A DNA stretch of 45,555 nt from Clostridia bacterium (GTDB lineage Bacteria; Bacillota; Clostridia; Oscillospirales; CAG-272): NCBI GenBank assembly GCA_017631085.1, contig JAGBTY010000005.1:1-45555 (forward strand). Reading direction: 5' to 3'. The notes beneath the pieces are model-generated. The model was given only the letters and a program-made list of their open reading frames with translations, did not search any database and was not told the origin of the DNA. The translations under genes and the position numbers were made by a program. Shown here one piece after another: positions 23,820 to 32,042 of the stretch. Numbering within the stretch: position 1 is the stretch's first letter; every line of letters begins with the position of its first letter.

Positions 23820-25235
23820 TTAATTTAAACCGGAGAAGAACTCTTCAAAAAGCATCTCGTAAGGCTCTTTATATGATTGGGACATTACGGAAGGAGGAAC
23901 GTCTGATGTGAGACACTGGTAGAAGAATGCACAGCTCGAAAGACCGCCATCTGTCGGGTCGAAGTTCTTGAGGATATCAAAGCTCAGGGACTGGTCGATA
24001 AGCTTCTGAACCTCGATAGACTTTTCGTCTGTAAGCATTTCAAAGTCAACAGCTTCCTGAATGTTTGCAGGATATGTTATTCTATAGGAAGCCTCGTTGA
24101 GAGCCTCGTAGAGATATCCTGTTGTAGCTTCGTCCTCAAGGTTTGCAGGGAAGAGACAGATGGATCCTGCACTCGGACAGAAGTATCTTTCCTGGTCGAG
24201 ATTATACTTGGGAAGTATTGCAAGACCGTATTCAAATGTCTCAATGTCGTAGTATTTGGTGACTACGGTAATATAGTAGCAGAAAAGGGATTTTCCTTCG
24301 CGGAATACGTTGTGACCGCCTTCGGGAACTCCTTCGTTGTTGTTGTCATTTATCCAGTTTGCCTTGCTGTCCCAGAATTCCTTTATCGTGTCATAGATCA
24401 TGTCTGTCTTATCGTCGGAAAGAACCGGAACGATAGCTCCAGTAATTTTGTCACGTGTGGATGTAAGTCCGCCCATACCCTGATAGAAGTAGGGAATGGA
24501 ACGTGAGTGGCCAGAGTAGCCGTATCTGTCGAGATGGTCAAGATTGCCGTCACCGTTGAAGTCGCCGGCATATGCCGCTGATGTATACTTGAGCATTTCC
24601 TCAAGTGTCCATTTGCCCGAAAGTATAAGGTCATATGGCAGGGGCATATTGATCTCGTTCATCATGGATTTGTTGAATACGAGAGGGGGAGAACCGTTGA
24701 TGCCGGGATACATACCTGCAACGAGGTACTGGCGATGCATAATGGTATACTCATCATTAGCTTGAGACTGGTACCAAGGCTGTGTAAGGTCAATGGTGGG
24801 AAGCTTCTTGATGTCTGCTGCTGCCTTTTGAGCAATGATCTCAGCTGCACTCTCTGTACCGTGAAGTCTTGCGAGATCGTAAGAAGACAGCTCATTAAGT
24901 GCATCTTTAAGAACAAAGTTTGCAATGTAGTTTTCCTGAAGAAGGGTCTGATCGAAGGAGATATTGAAGCGCTCTATGATCTCGGAGTCACGCTCAATAG
25001 TTGCCTGGTCCATCAGGGAACTTGAATCCATCTCGTCTTCGTCGTAGAGGATACCGCTGTCCATAGCGCCGCCAAGGAATCTGAACGTGTATCCTTGGAA
25101 GTCAATGTTTTCAAGATACTGTCCTTCTTCATTGTCCTTTATGCCGTTGCCAGAGCCATTGCCTGTGTCGCCACATGATGCAAAGCAGAGGATCAGCATC
25201 GACAAAACAAGAAGAGATACTACTAATCTTTTCAT
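23820..25235 (-). CDS. Extracellular solute-binding lipoprotein (ABC transporter, family 1-like)
   Basis: A 471-residue lipoprotein with a lipobox at FASCGD (about residue 21) and the periplasmic-binding-protein-like layout of carbohydrate uptake systems. It contains GYTFRFLGG near the mature N-terminus, PLVFNKSMMNEINMPLPYD, SGKWTLEEML and SAGSICLFPAN. An EF-hand-like segment, DFNGDGNLDHLDRYGYSG, may bind calcium. AAGGAGG precedes the ATG. No permease or ATPase genes lie nearby, so it is an orphan and must share a transporter encoded elsewhere, or act as a sensor. A sugar ligand is likely from the family but not shown. Confidence 0.85.
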   Translation of the reverse strand: MKRLVVSLLVLSMLILCFASCGDTGNGSGNGIKDNEEGQYLENIDFQGYTFRFLGGAMDSGILYDEDEMDSSSLMDQATIERDSEIIERFNISFDQTLLQENYIANFVLKDALNELSSYDLARLHGTESAAEIIAQKAAADIKKLPTIDLTQPWYQSQANDEYTIMHRQYLVAGMYPGINGSPPLVFNKSMMNEINMPLPYDLILSGKWTLEEMLKYTSAAYAGDFNGDGNLDHLDRYGYSGHSRSIPYFYQGMGGLTSTRDKITGAIVPVLSDDKTDMIYDTIKEFWDSKANWINDNNNEGVPEGGHNVFREGKSLFCYYITVVTKYYDIETFEYGLAILPKYNLDQERYFCPSAGSICLFPANLEDEATTGYLYEALNEASYRITYPANIQEAVDFEMLTDEKSIEVQKLIDQSLSFDILKNFDPTDGGLSSCAFFYQCLTSDVPPSVMSQSYKEPYEMLFEEFFSGLN

Positions 25236-25277
25236 TTTTTCCTCCTTATATTATATGATAAAAAGTATCTGTATTAA

Positions 25278-25306
25278 ATTTTAGCACACAAATTTTAATT
25301 TGTCAA
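25278..25306 (-). promoter_or_regulatory. Promoter of the solute-binding protein gene
   Basis: On the minus strand TTGACA (25301-25306) and TAAAAT (25278-25283) are spaced 17 bp. Confidence 0.75.
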
Positions 25307-25326
25307 TAGAAAAGGGAATAAATCGA

Positions 25327-25920
25327 TCATCTTCCGACGAGCGTAAGATATTCTTCGTAAGAAATGAGTATCCTCAAAGCTGCAAGTAATGCGTTGGCTG
25401 TCATTCCCGATGGAAGTCCCAACTTTTTTGCAAGTTCGTCTCTTTTTTTGGCACTTTCATTTCCGCCTGTCAAGCCGTCGGTATAAAGGTCGGTCTTGGA
25501 GAGTGGGTTTTCAAGGCTTTTTATAACGGTATTTTCGTCCTCAAAGGGTAGGAGCATACGGTACAATAACTCTTTTTCCATTCCTTCGACACCCAAAGTG
25601 CCTTCTGCAGAGGGGGTATTTTTTCTTTTCTCAACTCCCTTTATTTTGGGGATATATAGCTGGATAAGTCTGTCCGCAGGGATTGCCGAGGTAATATGAG
25701 AACGTATAAGCTTTCCCGCCCCGTCGCTGTCGGTAAGCATTATAATAGGTCTTGCTTCCGATAGCTTTCTTATAAGAGACATCTTTTCGCGGTTCTTGAA
25801 TACACCGAACCCGTCGGTAGTGATAATATGGGCTTTACATACCGAGAGAAGCTTCAGACGGTCATATTTTCCTTCTACTATTATTGTGTAGGGAATATTT
25901 AAAAGGCGTTGTTCTGACAT
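25327..25920 (-). CDS. Toprim-domain RNase M5-like protein
   Basis: A 197-residue protein with an N-terminal Toprim domain. IIVEGKYDRLKL carries the conserved Glu, and ITTDGFGVFK and IIMLTDSDGAGKLIR carry the DxD pair. This order and the C-terminal extension fit RNase M5 (RnmV), which matures 5S rRNA in Firmicutes, or the closely related DUF4093 proteins. The motif LTDSDGAGKLIR resembles the DPDxxG-IR block of RNase M5. It is the last gene of a three-gene operon, 9 bp after uppP. The pairing with uppP has no evident functional logic. Confidence 0.75.
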   Translation of the reverse strand: MSEQRLLNIPYTIIVEGKYDRLKLLSVCKAHIITTDGFGVFKNREKMSLIRKLSEARPIIMLTDSDGAGKLIRSHITSAIPADRLIQLYIPKIKGVEKRKNTPSAEGTLGVEGMEKELLYRMLLPFEDENTVIKSLENPLSKTDLYTDGLTGGNESAKKRDELAKKLGLPSGMTANALLAALRILISYEEYLTLVGR

Positions 25921-25929
25921 AAGCTTATA

Positions 25930-26820
25930 TCAACCTCGTATAAGAAAATAGCCTATTACGATAGCACCAAGGACTATTCTGTATACTCCGAATGGAGCAA
26001 AGCTATGCTTCTTGATAAAGTCCATAAGGAATTTGATAGCAGCAATAGATACGATGAATGCTACGGCACTTGCTACGAGAAGGATAAGCCAAGCTGTAAG
26101 CGGAACTGTAACACCCGATTCGCTGACGTAGGAGAAAAAGCCCGCTCCCTTGATAAGACTTGCGCCTGCCATTGCAGGAATACCCATAAAGAAGGAAAAC
26201 TCTGCTGCAGCTTCTTTTGAAATACCTATCATACGTGAACCGAGAATGGTCGATCCCGATCTTGATGTGCCCGGAACTATGGAGATAGCCTGAAAAAGTC
26301 CCACTGCAAACGCTTTTTTGCAGGAGATGTCATTTACCGAAATGACATCTTCATTTTTTGATCTTGCAAGCTTCTTTTCGATGATTATGAAAAGAATTCC
26401 GTAAATGATAAGAGCAGCGGAGACGCATATCCAGTTATATATCCAGCCGTCAATATCCTTGCCCGTTGCCTTCTCGAGAAGCTTGTCGCCCACGATGCCG
26501 ATAAGAGCCGCAGGGATACTTGCGATAAGCACCTTGCCCCAAAGTTTCCATACACCGAGTTTTTCTTCGGGTGTCTTTCTCGGAGATAGAGGATTTAGCT
26601 TGCTAAAGAACATTACGACTACGGCAAGTATAGCTCCAAGCTGAATTACTACCTCGAACATGGAAAAATATTCGTCTGCAAAGGTCTTGTCGAGGTTTGG
26701 AGCAACGTTCAACGAAATAAACTCGTCAAGAAGGATAAGGTGTCCCGTTGAGCTTATAGGCAACCATTCTGTTATTCCTTCGACTATACCGAAAAGTATC
26801 GCCTTTAAAAATTCTATCAT
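25930..26820 (-). CDS. uppP: Undecaprenyl-diphosphatase (BacA/UppP)
   Basis: A 296-residue integral membrane enzyme that recycles undecaprenyl diphosphate to the monophosphate lipid carrier for peptidoglycan synthesis. Overexpression in other bacteria confers bacitracin resistance. Both family signatures are present: GIVEGITEWLPISSTGHLIL (residues 12-31), with the catalytic Glu and Ser/Thr, and IVPGTSRSGSTILGS (about 187-201) with the conserved Arg. About eight hydrophobic segments are visible. It is the middle gene of the operon, 21 bp after the U32 gene and 9 bp before the RNase M5-like gene. Confidence 0.95.
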   Translation of the reverse strand: MIEFLKAILFGIVEGITEWLPISSTGHLILLDEFISLNVAPNLDKTFADEYFSMFEVVIQLGAILAVVVMFFSKLNPLSPRKTPEEKLGVWKLWGKVLIASIPAALIGIVGDKLLEKATGKDIDGWIYNWICVSAALIIYGILFIIIEKKLARSKNEDVISVNDISCKKAFAVGLFQAISIVPGTSRSGSTILGSRMIGISKEAAAEFSFFMGIPAMAGASLIKGAGFFSYVSESGVTVPLTAWLILLVASAVAFIVSIAAIKFLMDFIKKHSFAPFGVYRIVLGAIVIGYFLIRG

Positions 26821-26841
26821 GGTGTTATATACCTCCGTGTG

Positions 26842-28095
26842 TTAATTCCCCGAACGCATGATGTCTCCTCCGTGTACCTCGAAAGGAACTCTTATGAAGA
26901 ACTTCATGAAGGGATGGGGTGCGCAGTCAATAGTCTCTCCTTTTTCGTTATACATCTCACTTACAATAAGGCTTCTGCCGCATTTTCTGGGAGAGATCAT
27001 TTCAGCCGCATCTCCGACGCTTACCTTGTTTTTTTGTGTAAACATATAGAGTCTGCCATTTTCATTTTCTTCTTCAAGAGGGGACGGAACAGAATATTCT
27101 GCGCTGTCGTTTGCGGTGGCGAAATAGGATTTTTCACGCAGATAGCCCACGCTTGACGATATCTGTGGTGCATCGAGAGGGGAGTCGAGATAGTACCCCG
27201 TGCAATATTCTCTATGAGATACGCTCTCAAGCTCCTTCATGAGAGCCTCATTAAATGAATATGTCTCGGGAGAGGACAAATATTCGTCTATCGCCATTCT
27301 GTATGCGTTTGTGGTGACCGCGGTGTAATACGCGCTCTTCATTCTGCCTTCTATCTTAAACGAGTCTATTCCTGCTTTTATCAGGTCGGGGAGAATCGTG
27401 ATAGTACACATATCCTTTGAGGACATTATAAACGTTCCGTTTTCATTTTCTTCAAGTGGGAATGGCATTTCGGGGCGCTTTTCTTCGGTTATGACGTAAT
27501 TCCAGCGACAAGGCTGGGCACAAGCTCCCCGATTGGCGTCTCTGCCTGTAAGAGCGTTTGAAAGAAGGCATCTTCCGCTGTGAGAAACGCACATTGAGCC
27601 GTGGACGAATGCTTCAAGCTCAACATCGGCGGGAAGCGCTTTCTTTATTTCTATTATTTCTGATAAGGTCAGCTCTCTTGCAAGTACCAAGCGCTTTGTA
27701 CCGAGAGAGGCATAGAAAAGAGCAGCCTCGGGGCTTATGATGCTTGCCTGGGTTGATATGTGTATTTCGGCGTCGGGAATGATCTCACGAAGCGCCATGA
27801 AAACGCCCATGTCGGCGACAATAAACGCATCGAGAGACGCATCCTTTATCTCACGGAGGAATTCGCGCAGGGCGGGGTATTCATATCCGTGGGGCATGGT
27901 GTTGAGGGTCAGATATATTTTTTTGCCTCTTGAGTGGGCATACTCAGCGGCAAGATAAAGCTCTTCGTTTGTGAAATTGTCGGCGGCAGATCTCATGCCA
28001 AATCGGTTTCCCGCAAGATATACCGCATCCGCTCCGTAAAGGAGAGCGGCTTTCATTTTTTCAAAATTTCCCGCAGGGGATAAAAGCTCGGGCAT
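26842..28095 (-). CDS. Peptidase U32 family protein (tRNA hydroxylation TrhP-like)
   Basis: A 417-residue U32 family protein. It starts with the family's typical PELLSPAGNFEKMKAALLYGADAVYLAG and carries the U32 signature ELEAFVHGSMCVSHSGRCLLSN (about 160-185). The downstream cysteine pair GACAQPCRW, together with the signature cysteines, could hold a metal cluster. Members such as E. coli TrhP and B. subtilis YrrN/YrrO are needed for 5-hydroxyuridine at tRNA position 34; the older collagenase annotation is poorly supported. Bacillus often has two adjacent U32 genes; only one is here. First gene of the operon, with a consensus promoter. Confidence 0.88.
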   Translation of the reverse strand: MPELLSPAGNFEKMKAALLYGADAVYLAGNRFGMRSAADNFTNEELYLAAEYAHSRGKKIYLTLNTMPHGYEYPALREFLREIKDASLDAFIVADMGVFMALREIIPDAEIHISTQASIISPEAALFYASLGTKRLVLARELTLSEIIEIKKALPADVELEAFVHGSMCVSHSGRCLLSNALTGRDANRGACAQPCRWNYVITEEKRPEMPFPLEENENGTFIMSSKDMCTITILPDLIKAGIDSFKIEGRMKSAYYTAVTTNAYRMAIDEYLSSPETYSFNEALMKELESVSHREYCTGYYLDSPLDAPQISSSVGYLREKSYFATANDSAEYSVPSPLEEENENGRLYMFTQKNKVSVGDAAEMISPRKCGRSLIVSEMYNEKGETIDCAPHPFMKFFIRVPFEVHGGDIMRSGN

Positions 28096-28133
28096 TTTCG
28101 TGTCCTTTCTGTAAATTATAATTATTCATATTA

Positions 28134-28162
28134 ATTATATATTAAATAAACGGATATGTCAA
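28134..28162 (-). promoter_or_regulatory. Consensus promoter of the U32-uppP-RNase M5-like operon
   Basis: On the minus strand TTGACA (28157-28162) and TATAAT (28134-28139) are spaced 17 bp, matching the sigma-A consensus exactly, about 38 bp before the start codon. Confidence 0.88.
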
Positions 28163-28188
28163 GATGTTTTGGCGAGGGGTGTTCAAAA

Positions 28189-28218
28189 AAGAGGTGAGAG
28201 CCGAAGCTCCCACCTCTT
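28189..28218 (-). terminator. Terminator of the metalloprotease-lipoprotein operon
   Basis: On the minus strand AAGAGGTGGGAGC / GCTCTCACCTCTT closes a TTCG tetraloop and is followed by a T run (28185-28190 as A on the plus strand). Confidence 0.92.
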
Positions 28219-28251
28219 GAGGTTTAGCTAAGACGGATAACCGTCGCCGAA

Positions 28252-28941
28252 TTATTCAAGATAGATCAGATTCGCAAGCGCCGAGCCGTCGTTGTCGGGA
28301 AAATCAGTTACATCACGGTATAAAGTATTAATAGTATAAGACCAGCCGTTTTCATACCATCTAATAAGGTAAAGCTCTCCCTCCAAATAAATGTATCGAA
28401 TATCGTTATGAATAACAATTCCGGTTTTTCCCGATATAGGATATCTCATATCCGAAAGGTCTACTTGTATATCGTCTTCCTCAAACAATTCTTCGAGCCT
28501 TATATCTAAAGCGTTAACGACTTTTAAAGTAATCCTTTTGCCGTTATAAATTAAATCGAACCCATATCCTATAATACCATCGGAGTCCGGATAAATTCCT
28601 TGGGGAGCGGCTAAACCGTTAAATTCACCGAATTGTTTTATATCGTCGTAGTAAACAAAATCTTCAGGCAAGTCGGTGTTTTCGATATACATCAAATATT
28701 CTTCATAGTTATTCAACGAAAATCCACCATCATCTGATGAAACACCTGGATTCTTGTTATCACCGTTTTCATTTTGAGACTCATCCGTTTGATTTTTTTC
28801 GTTTTTAGCCTCATTTGATTGATCGTTACCGTTTTCATTCTGAGGTTGATTTATTTGATCGTTATCTTTTTTTACATTATCACACGAGCACGTGAGTAAA
28901 ATTAGTATCATTGAAAGTGCTATAATAAGTATTTTTTTCAT
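28252..28941 (-). CDS. Hypothetical lipoprotein downstream of the secreted metalloprotease
   Basis: A 229-residue lipoprotein I cannot assign to a family. A signal segment (IIALSMILILLTCSC) with a lipobox is followed by an Asn/Glu/Gln-rich low-complexity linker (about 22-75) with repeated QNENG units. A globular domain (about 75-229) is rich in acidic and aromatic residues and ends in short beta-like segments (IRYIYLEGELYLIRWYENGW). A strong AGGAGG precedes the start. It begins 12 bp after the protease stop, so the two are surely co-transcribed. A role as inhibitor, chaperone or anchor for the protease is suggested only by this coupling. Confidence 0.75.
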   Translation of the reverse strand: MKKILIIALSMILILLTCSCDNVKKDNDQINQPQNENGNDQSNEAKNEKNQTDESQNENGDNKNPGVSSDDGGFSLNNYEEYLMYIENTDLPEDFVYYDDIKQFGEFNGLAAPQGIYPDSDGIIGYGFDLIYNGKRITLKVVNALDIRLEELFEEDDIQVDLSDMRYPISGKTGIVIHNDIRYIYLEGELYLIRWYENGWSYTINTLYRDVTDFPDNDGSALANLIYLE

Positions 28942-28953
28942 AATATTCCTCCT

Positions 28954-31134
28954 TTAATTGTGATTAAAATTATTTGCGTTCGCTTCTATCGTCCTTCTAC
29001 AACCTTCGCATATTGTAAGATTGCTTTTTATATCGTTGAATTCTTTATATAGACCGTAAATACAATTGTCGTCATACCACGGACCAACTGTTTGATTAAG
29101 ATATTCTGTTGTTTTTACGTTATCGTCGTCATCTACGTCATCATAATGGTCTATTACACCGTAAATGTGCCCTAACTCATGAACGAGTGTCTTTTTTTCG
29201 TCAACCGTTTCTTGGTTTTTATTTTTATGGTTGGCTATTCCAATTAGACCTATAGTGTAATACGCGATTCCTAAATGAGAATTAGCTTCGTGTTCATTTC
29301 TCTTACATGTATCATATCCAATGTATGCAACAGTGAATGATTCACTCATGTCGGGATATGGAATTCTTAACATTATATTAGTTATATTTGTATGATGATA
29401 TTGCTTCAAATTCGTTTTGCTTGTGGAATTATAACAGTTCTCATTTGTAGTACAAGCACATTTTCCGTTCGGTTTATTAGGACACTCATCTCCATAAGAT
29501 ATAAATTGTGTAGGTGTATTGTAGTTTACGGTTATTCCGAAATTAGCAAGATATATAAATTTAAGAACCCCAAGCTCATTGGATATGCGTGTTACAGCAT
29601 TGCTATACCGTGTATTGTAACCTCCGTCAAAAATTACATTAAGGTTTATCGAGCCAGTTAAATACGTCAATAGCCATTCATCACTGTAATCGGTATTGTT
29701 AGTATATGCTTTCTGATAAACAGGTTGCTCCATAAGCAAAGAATTTATGGACAGACACCAATCGGTAGAATAATTTTCGGCAGATCTCGGACGTATGACG
29801 TAATTCCCGCTTGATGACACATCAAATTTCCATAACTGTGTGTCTGAATATGTGCACCCGAGTTGGACAATCGTCGCTCCCGATGTATTAGTCTTATTGC
29901 TTGGCACACTTATTGCGCTACCGGTTTCATTGGATAGTATTAAGTAATATCCGTCATAGTAATGCATTAGATACCAAAATTCGATATTGTTGCCTAACAA
30001 CGGTCCAATTTCTATGGTTGTTCCGTCTGCGTAATTTGGCGCCGCGGCATTGTCCAGTCGAATTGAACCGCCCATTTTACGGTTTCTGATGATGCAGAGC
30101 CCTTCCGGAATAGGCAATTCGCTTGTTAAAGTCACACTTCTAGTGGACGTGATATTATCACTCTTCTTGATGGAAATACTTACACTCATATTGCCCTCAA
30201 CAATTGGATGAACGTCAATTGTGGAAGTCTCGCTGTTCCATTCCTCAGTAACAGCTCGTGTATTGTCAGAGGTGATGCTTACATAAGGTTCGTTGGCTTC
30301 CGGATCGCAGGACCATGTAACGACTCTTATCGACGATGTTTTTCCCACGATAAGATTGTCATTTGAGTTACTGCCAAAATATAGCGTTCCTCCCCATTGC
30401 TGATTACCTACTACCTGCTCCATCATCCATACCGCGCTTGAATTTTTCTCACCCAAGATCAAATACGGGTTGGCTTCCAAGGTCTGCAAACTGTTGGCGC
30501 TTATATACTGTGCTGAATTGTAAGGTCTCAGTGTGTATCCGCCGTGTGCCTTGTCGTAATCGATATAATAGGTATCTTCTATTGGAACGAGCTCATCTTT
30601 AGGCGGTATTTCTTTAGTATATATTCCGTCGTTCTCATAACCAAAGCTCAACAAGTTATTAAGCATGGAGCGGATAACGTATCTTCCCGTAGCTCCCACC
30701 TGTGTGACCTTAAAAAGTCCACTTCTTGTAAAAGACTCGGCAGGAGAGATACCTCCAAAAGAATATTGCTGCATATGATATCCCGCGGAATCCATATCCT
30801 GTTCAATATCCATCCAACTGTTAGCATCGTCTATATTCTTAAAAGCATAAATACCGTTAGCAATCGATGTTCCCGATATCGACATTATAGTGTTGTTTGA
30901 GCTGTTTCCCACATTTTGTATGAATGTCTGTGAGTTATTGTAAGGTATCTCTTCCGAAAAGCTGTGGGAGTTTTCAATTTGAACCGATGTCTTGTTCGCG
31001 TCATAAAACGAACCCTCGGGAACATCAAGAGCCATGTCATTTCCCGAATCATCGGCGAAAGCCGACAGAGGCAAGATGCTTACAAAAATACTGACAAACA
31101 AAACAAACGATACGAACGCAAGAAATTTTTTCAT
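28954..31134 (-). CDS. Secreted metzincin-type zinc metalloprotease with ricin-like repeats
   Basis: A 726-residue exported protein. The ATG at 31134 follows AAGGAGAAAG and begins a classic signal peptide (MKKFLAFVSFVLFVSI, cleavage near SAFADD). Two regions have beta-trefoil (ricin-B-like) features: about 70-210 (GIYAFKN, GRYVIRS, GGYTLRPYNSAQYIS) and about 325-475 (GLCIIRNRKMGGSIRLD, DGYYLILSN, GNYVIRP, DEWLLTYL). The C-terminus holds the protease site: His652, Glu653 and His656 in HELGH, Gly659, and Asp662 as third zinc ligand (HExxHxxGxxD). Conserved-looking cysteines follow (CIYG, CEGC). The substrate is unknown; lectin-like repeats suggest binding to glycans. It is divergent from a LexA-type regulator. 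Confidence 0.82.
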   Translation of the reverse strand: MKKFLAFVSFVLFVSIFVSILPLSAFADDSGNDMALDVPEGSFYDANKTSVQIENSHSFSEEIPYNNSQTFIQNVGNSSNNTIMSISGTSIANGIYAFKNIDDANSWMDIEQDMDSAGYHMQQYSFGGISPAESFTRSGLFKVTQVGATGRYVIRSMLNNLLSFGYENDGIYTKEIPPKDELVPIEDTYYIDYDKAHGGYTLRPYNSAQYISANSLQTLEANPYLILGEKNSSAVWMMEQVVGNQQWGGTLYFGSNSNDNLIVGKTSSIRVVTWSCDPEANEPYVSITSDNTRAVTEEWNSETSTIDVHPIVEGNMSVSISIKKSDNITSTRSVTLTSELPIPEGLCIIRNRKMGGSIRLDNAAAPNYADGTTIEIGPLLGNNIEFWYLMHYYDGYYLILSNETGSAISVPSNKTNTSGATIVQLGCTYSDTQLWKFDVSSSGNYVIRPRSAENYSTDWCLSINSLLMEQPVYQKAYTNNTDYSDEWLLTYLTGSINLNVIFDGGYNTRYSNAVTRISNELGVLKFIYLANFGITVNYNTPTQFISYGDECPNKPNGKCACTTNENCYNSTSKTNLKQYHHTNITNIMLRIPYPDMSESFTVAYIGYDTCKRNEHEANSHLGIAYYTIGLIGIANHKNKNQETVDEKKTLVHELGHIYGVIDHYDDVDDDDNVKTTEYLNQTVGPWYDDNCIYGLYKEFNDIKSNLTICEGCRRTIEANANNFNHN

Positions 31135-31207
31135 GACTCTTTCTCCTTTTTCTTTTATTTTCGAAATCTGAACAAAACAGGCGCACCATGTTTTATCCTT
31201 CAATTTC

Positions 31208-31253
31208 ATCTTACCATACAGAGCAATAATTGTCAACAAAAATATTGTCGACA
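31208..31253 (-). promoter_or_regulatory. Promoter and possible operator of the metalloprotease operon
   Basis: On the minus strand TTGACA (31231-31236) and TAAGAT (31208-31213) are spaced 17 bp. Direct repeats TTGTCAAC (31230-31237) and TTGTCGAC (31245-31252) overlap and flank the -35 box, and TGTCGACA (31246-31253) is palindromic. These are candidate binding sites for the divergent LexA-type regulator; this is inference. Confidence 0.55.
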
Positions 31254-31293
31254 GTAATTATTTTGTTTGTTTTGCATAAATTTTAAAAATATA

Positions 31294-31322
31294 TTGACTG
31301 AGTGGGAAATGTGTAGTATAAT
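31294..31322 (+). promoter_or_regulatory. Promoter of the LexA-like regulator operon
   Basis: TTGACT (31294-31299) and TATAAT (31317-31322) are spaced 17 bp, about 75 bp before the start codon. Confidence 0.8.
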
Positions 31323-31397
31323 AATATCAATACCACGGATTTCATAATTATGTTGCGAAAATAATTTGCATTTCATAATCAAGTAAGGGGGAGCATT

Positions 31398-32024
31398 ATG
31401 GATTATCAATGCTTTGCGAATCTCCTGGAGGAGAAAAATACAACGGTGTACCGAGTTTCAAAGGCTACGGGTATCGCCGCGTCTACCTTTACCGATTGGA
31501 AGAACGGCAGGTCTGTGCCCAAAGCTGATAAGATAAAGCTTATTGCCGACTATTTCGGAGTAAGTCTCGATTCGCTTCTCGGCTCAAGGGAGGGAATAAA
31601 GAGTGAGCTTGCGGGATATACCACGGTCAAGGCTAAAAAAATGATACCCATAATAGGTGAGATCAGGGCGGGAAGTCCTATTATTACCGACGAAACACTT
31701 CTCGGCAGGGAATTTGCAGACGTGGATGACGCCGACGAGTATTTCTTTCTTAAGGTATGCGGTGACAGCATGAAGAATATCGGAATGGTTGACGGCTCTC
31801 TCGTGCTTTTCCACAAACAGCAGTATGCTTCCGACGGAGAGGTGGTTGCCTGTCTCGTTGGCGGAGACAGCGCTACTGTCAAGCGCTTCTGCCGTTCGGG
31901 CAGAGACGTCATTCTTCTTCCCGAAAACGAGGATTACGAGCCGATAAAAATATCGGCGGAGGATTTCGAGATGGGCGAGGCAAGAATACTCGGTGTTGCG
32001 AGGGAAGTGAAAATAAAGCTTTGA
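31398..32024 (+). CDS. XRE-family regulator with LexA-type S24 self-cleaving domain
   Basis: A 208-residue repressor. The N-terminal Xre/Cro helix-turn-helix (about 5-62; VYRVSKATGIAASTFTDWKNG) is followed by an S24 peptidase domain. The cleavage site is probably Ala91-Gly92 in EIRAGSP, Ser124 (CGDSMKNIGM) the nucleophile, and Lys162 (SATVKRF) the general base, all in the right order. It has the layout of phage CI-like or HdiR-type repressors rather than LexA itself, which has a winged helix. GGGGGAG precedes the ATG. It is first in a run with ABC-F and nucleosidase genes and divergent from the metalloprotease operon, its most likely target. No prophage genes are present. Confidence 0.9.
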   Translation: MDYQCFANLLEEKNTTVYRVSKATGIAASTFTDWKNGRSVPKADKIKLIADYFGVSLDSLLGSREGIKSELAGYTTVKAKKMIPIIGEIRAGSPIITDETLLGREFADVDDADEYFFLKVCGDSMKNIGMVDGSLVLFHKQQYASDGEVVACLVGGDSATVKRFCRSGRDVILLPENEDYEPIKISAEDFEMGEARILGVAREVKIKL

Positions 32025-32042
32025 TATGATCTGTGAGGGAAA

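Noticed and set aside
26842-28095. Collagenase annotation for the U32 protein
   Set aside because: The sequence matches the U32 branch linked to tRNA hydroxylation, lacks a signal peptide and sits in a housekeeping operon.
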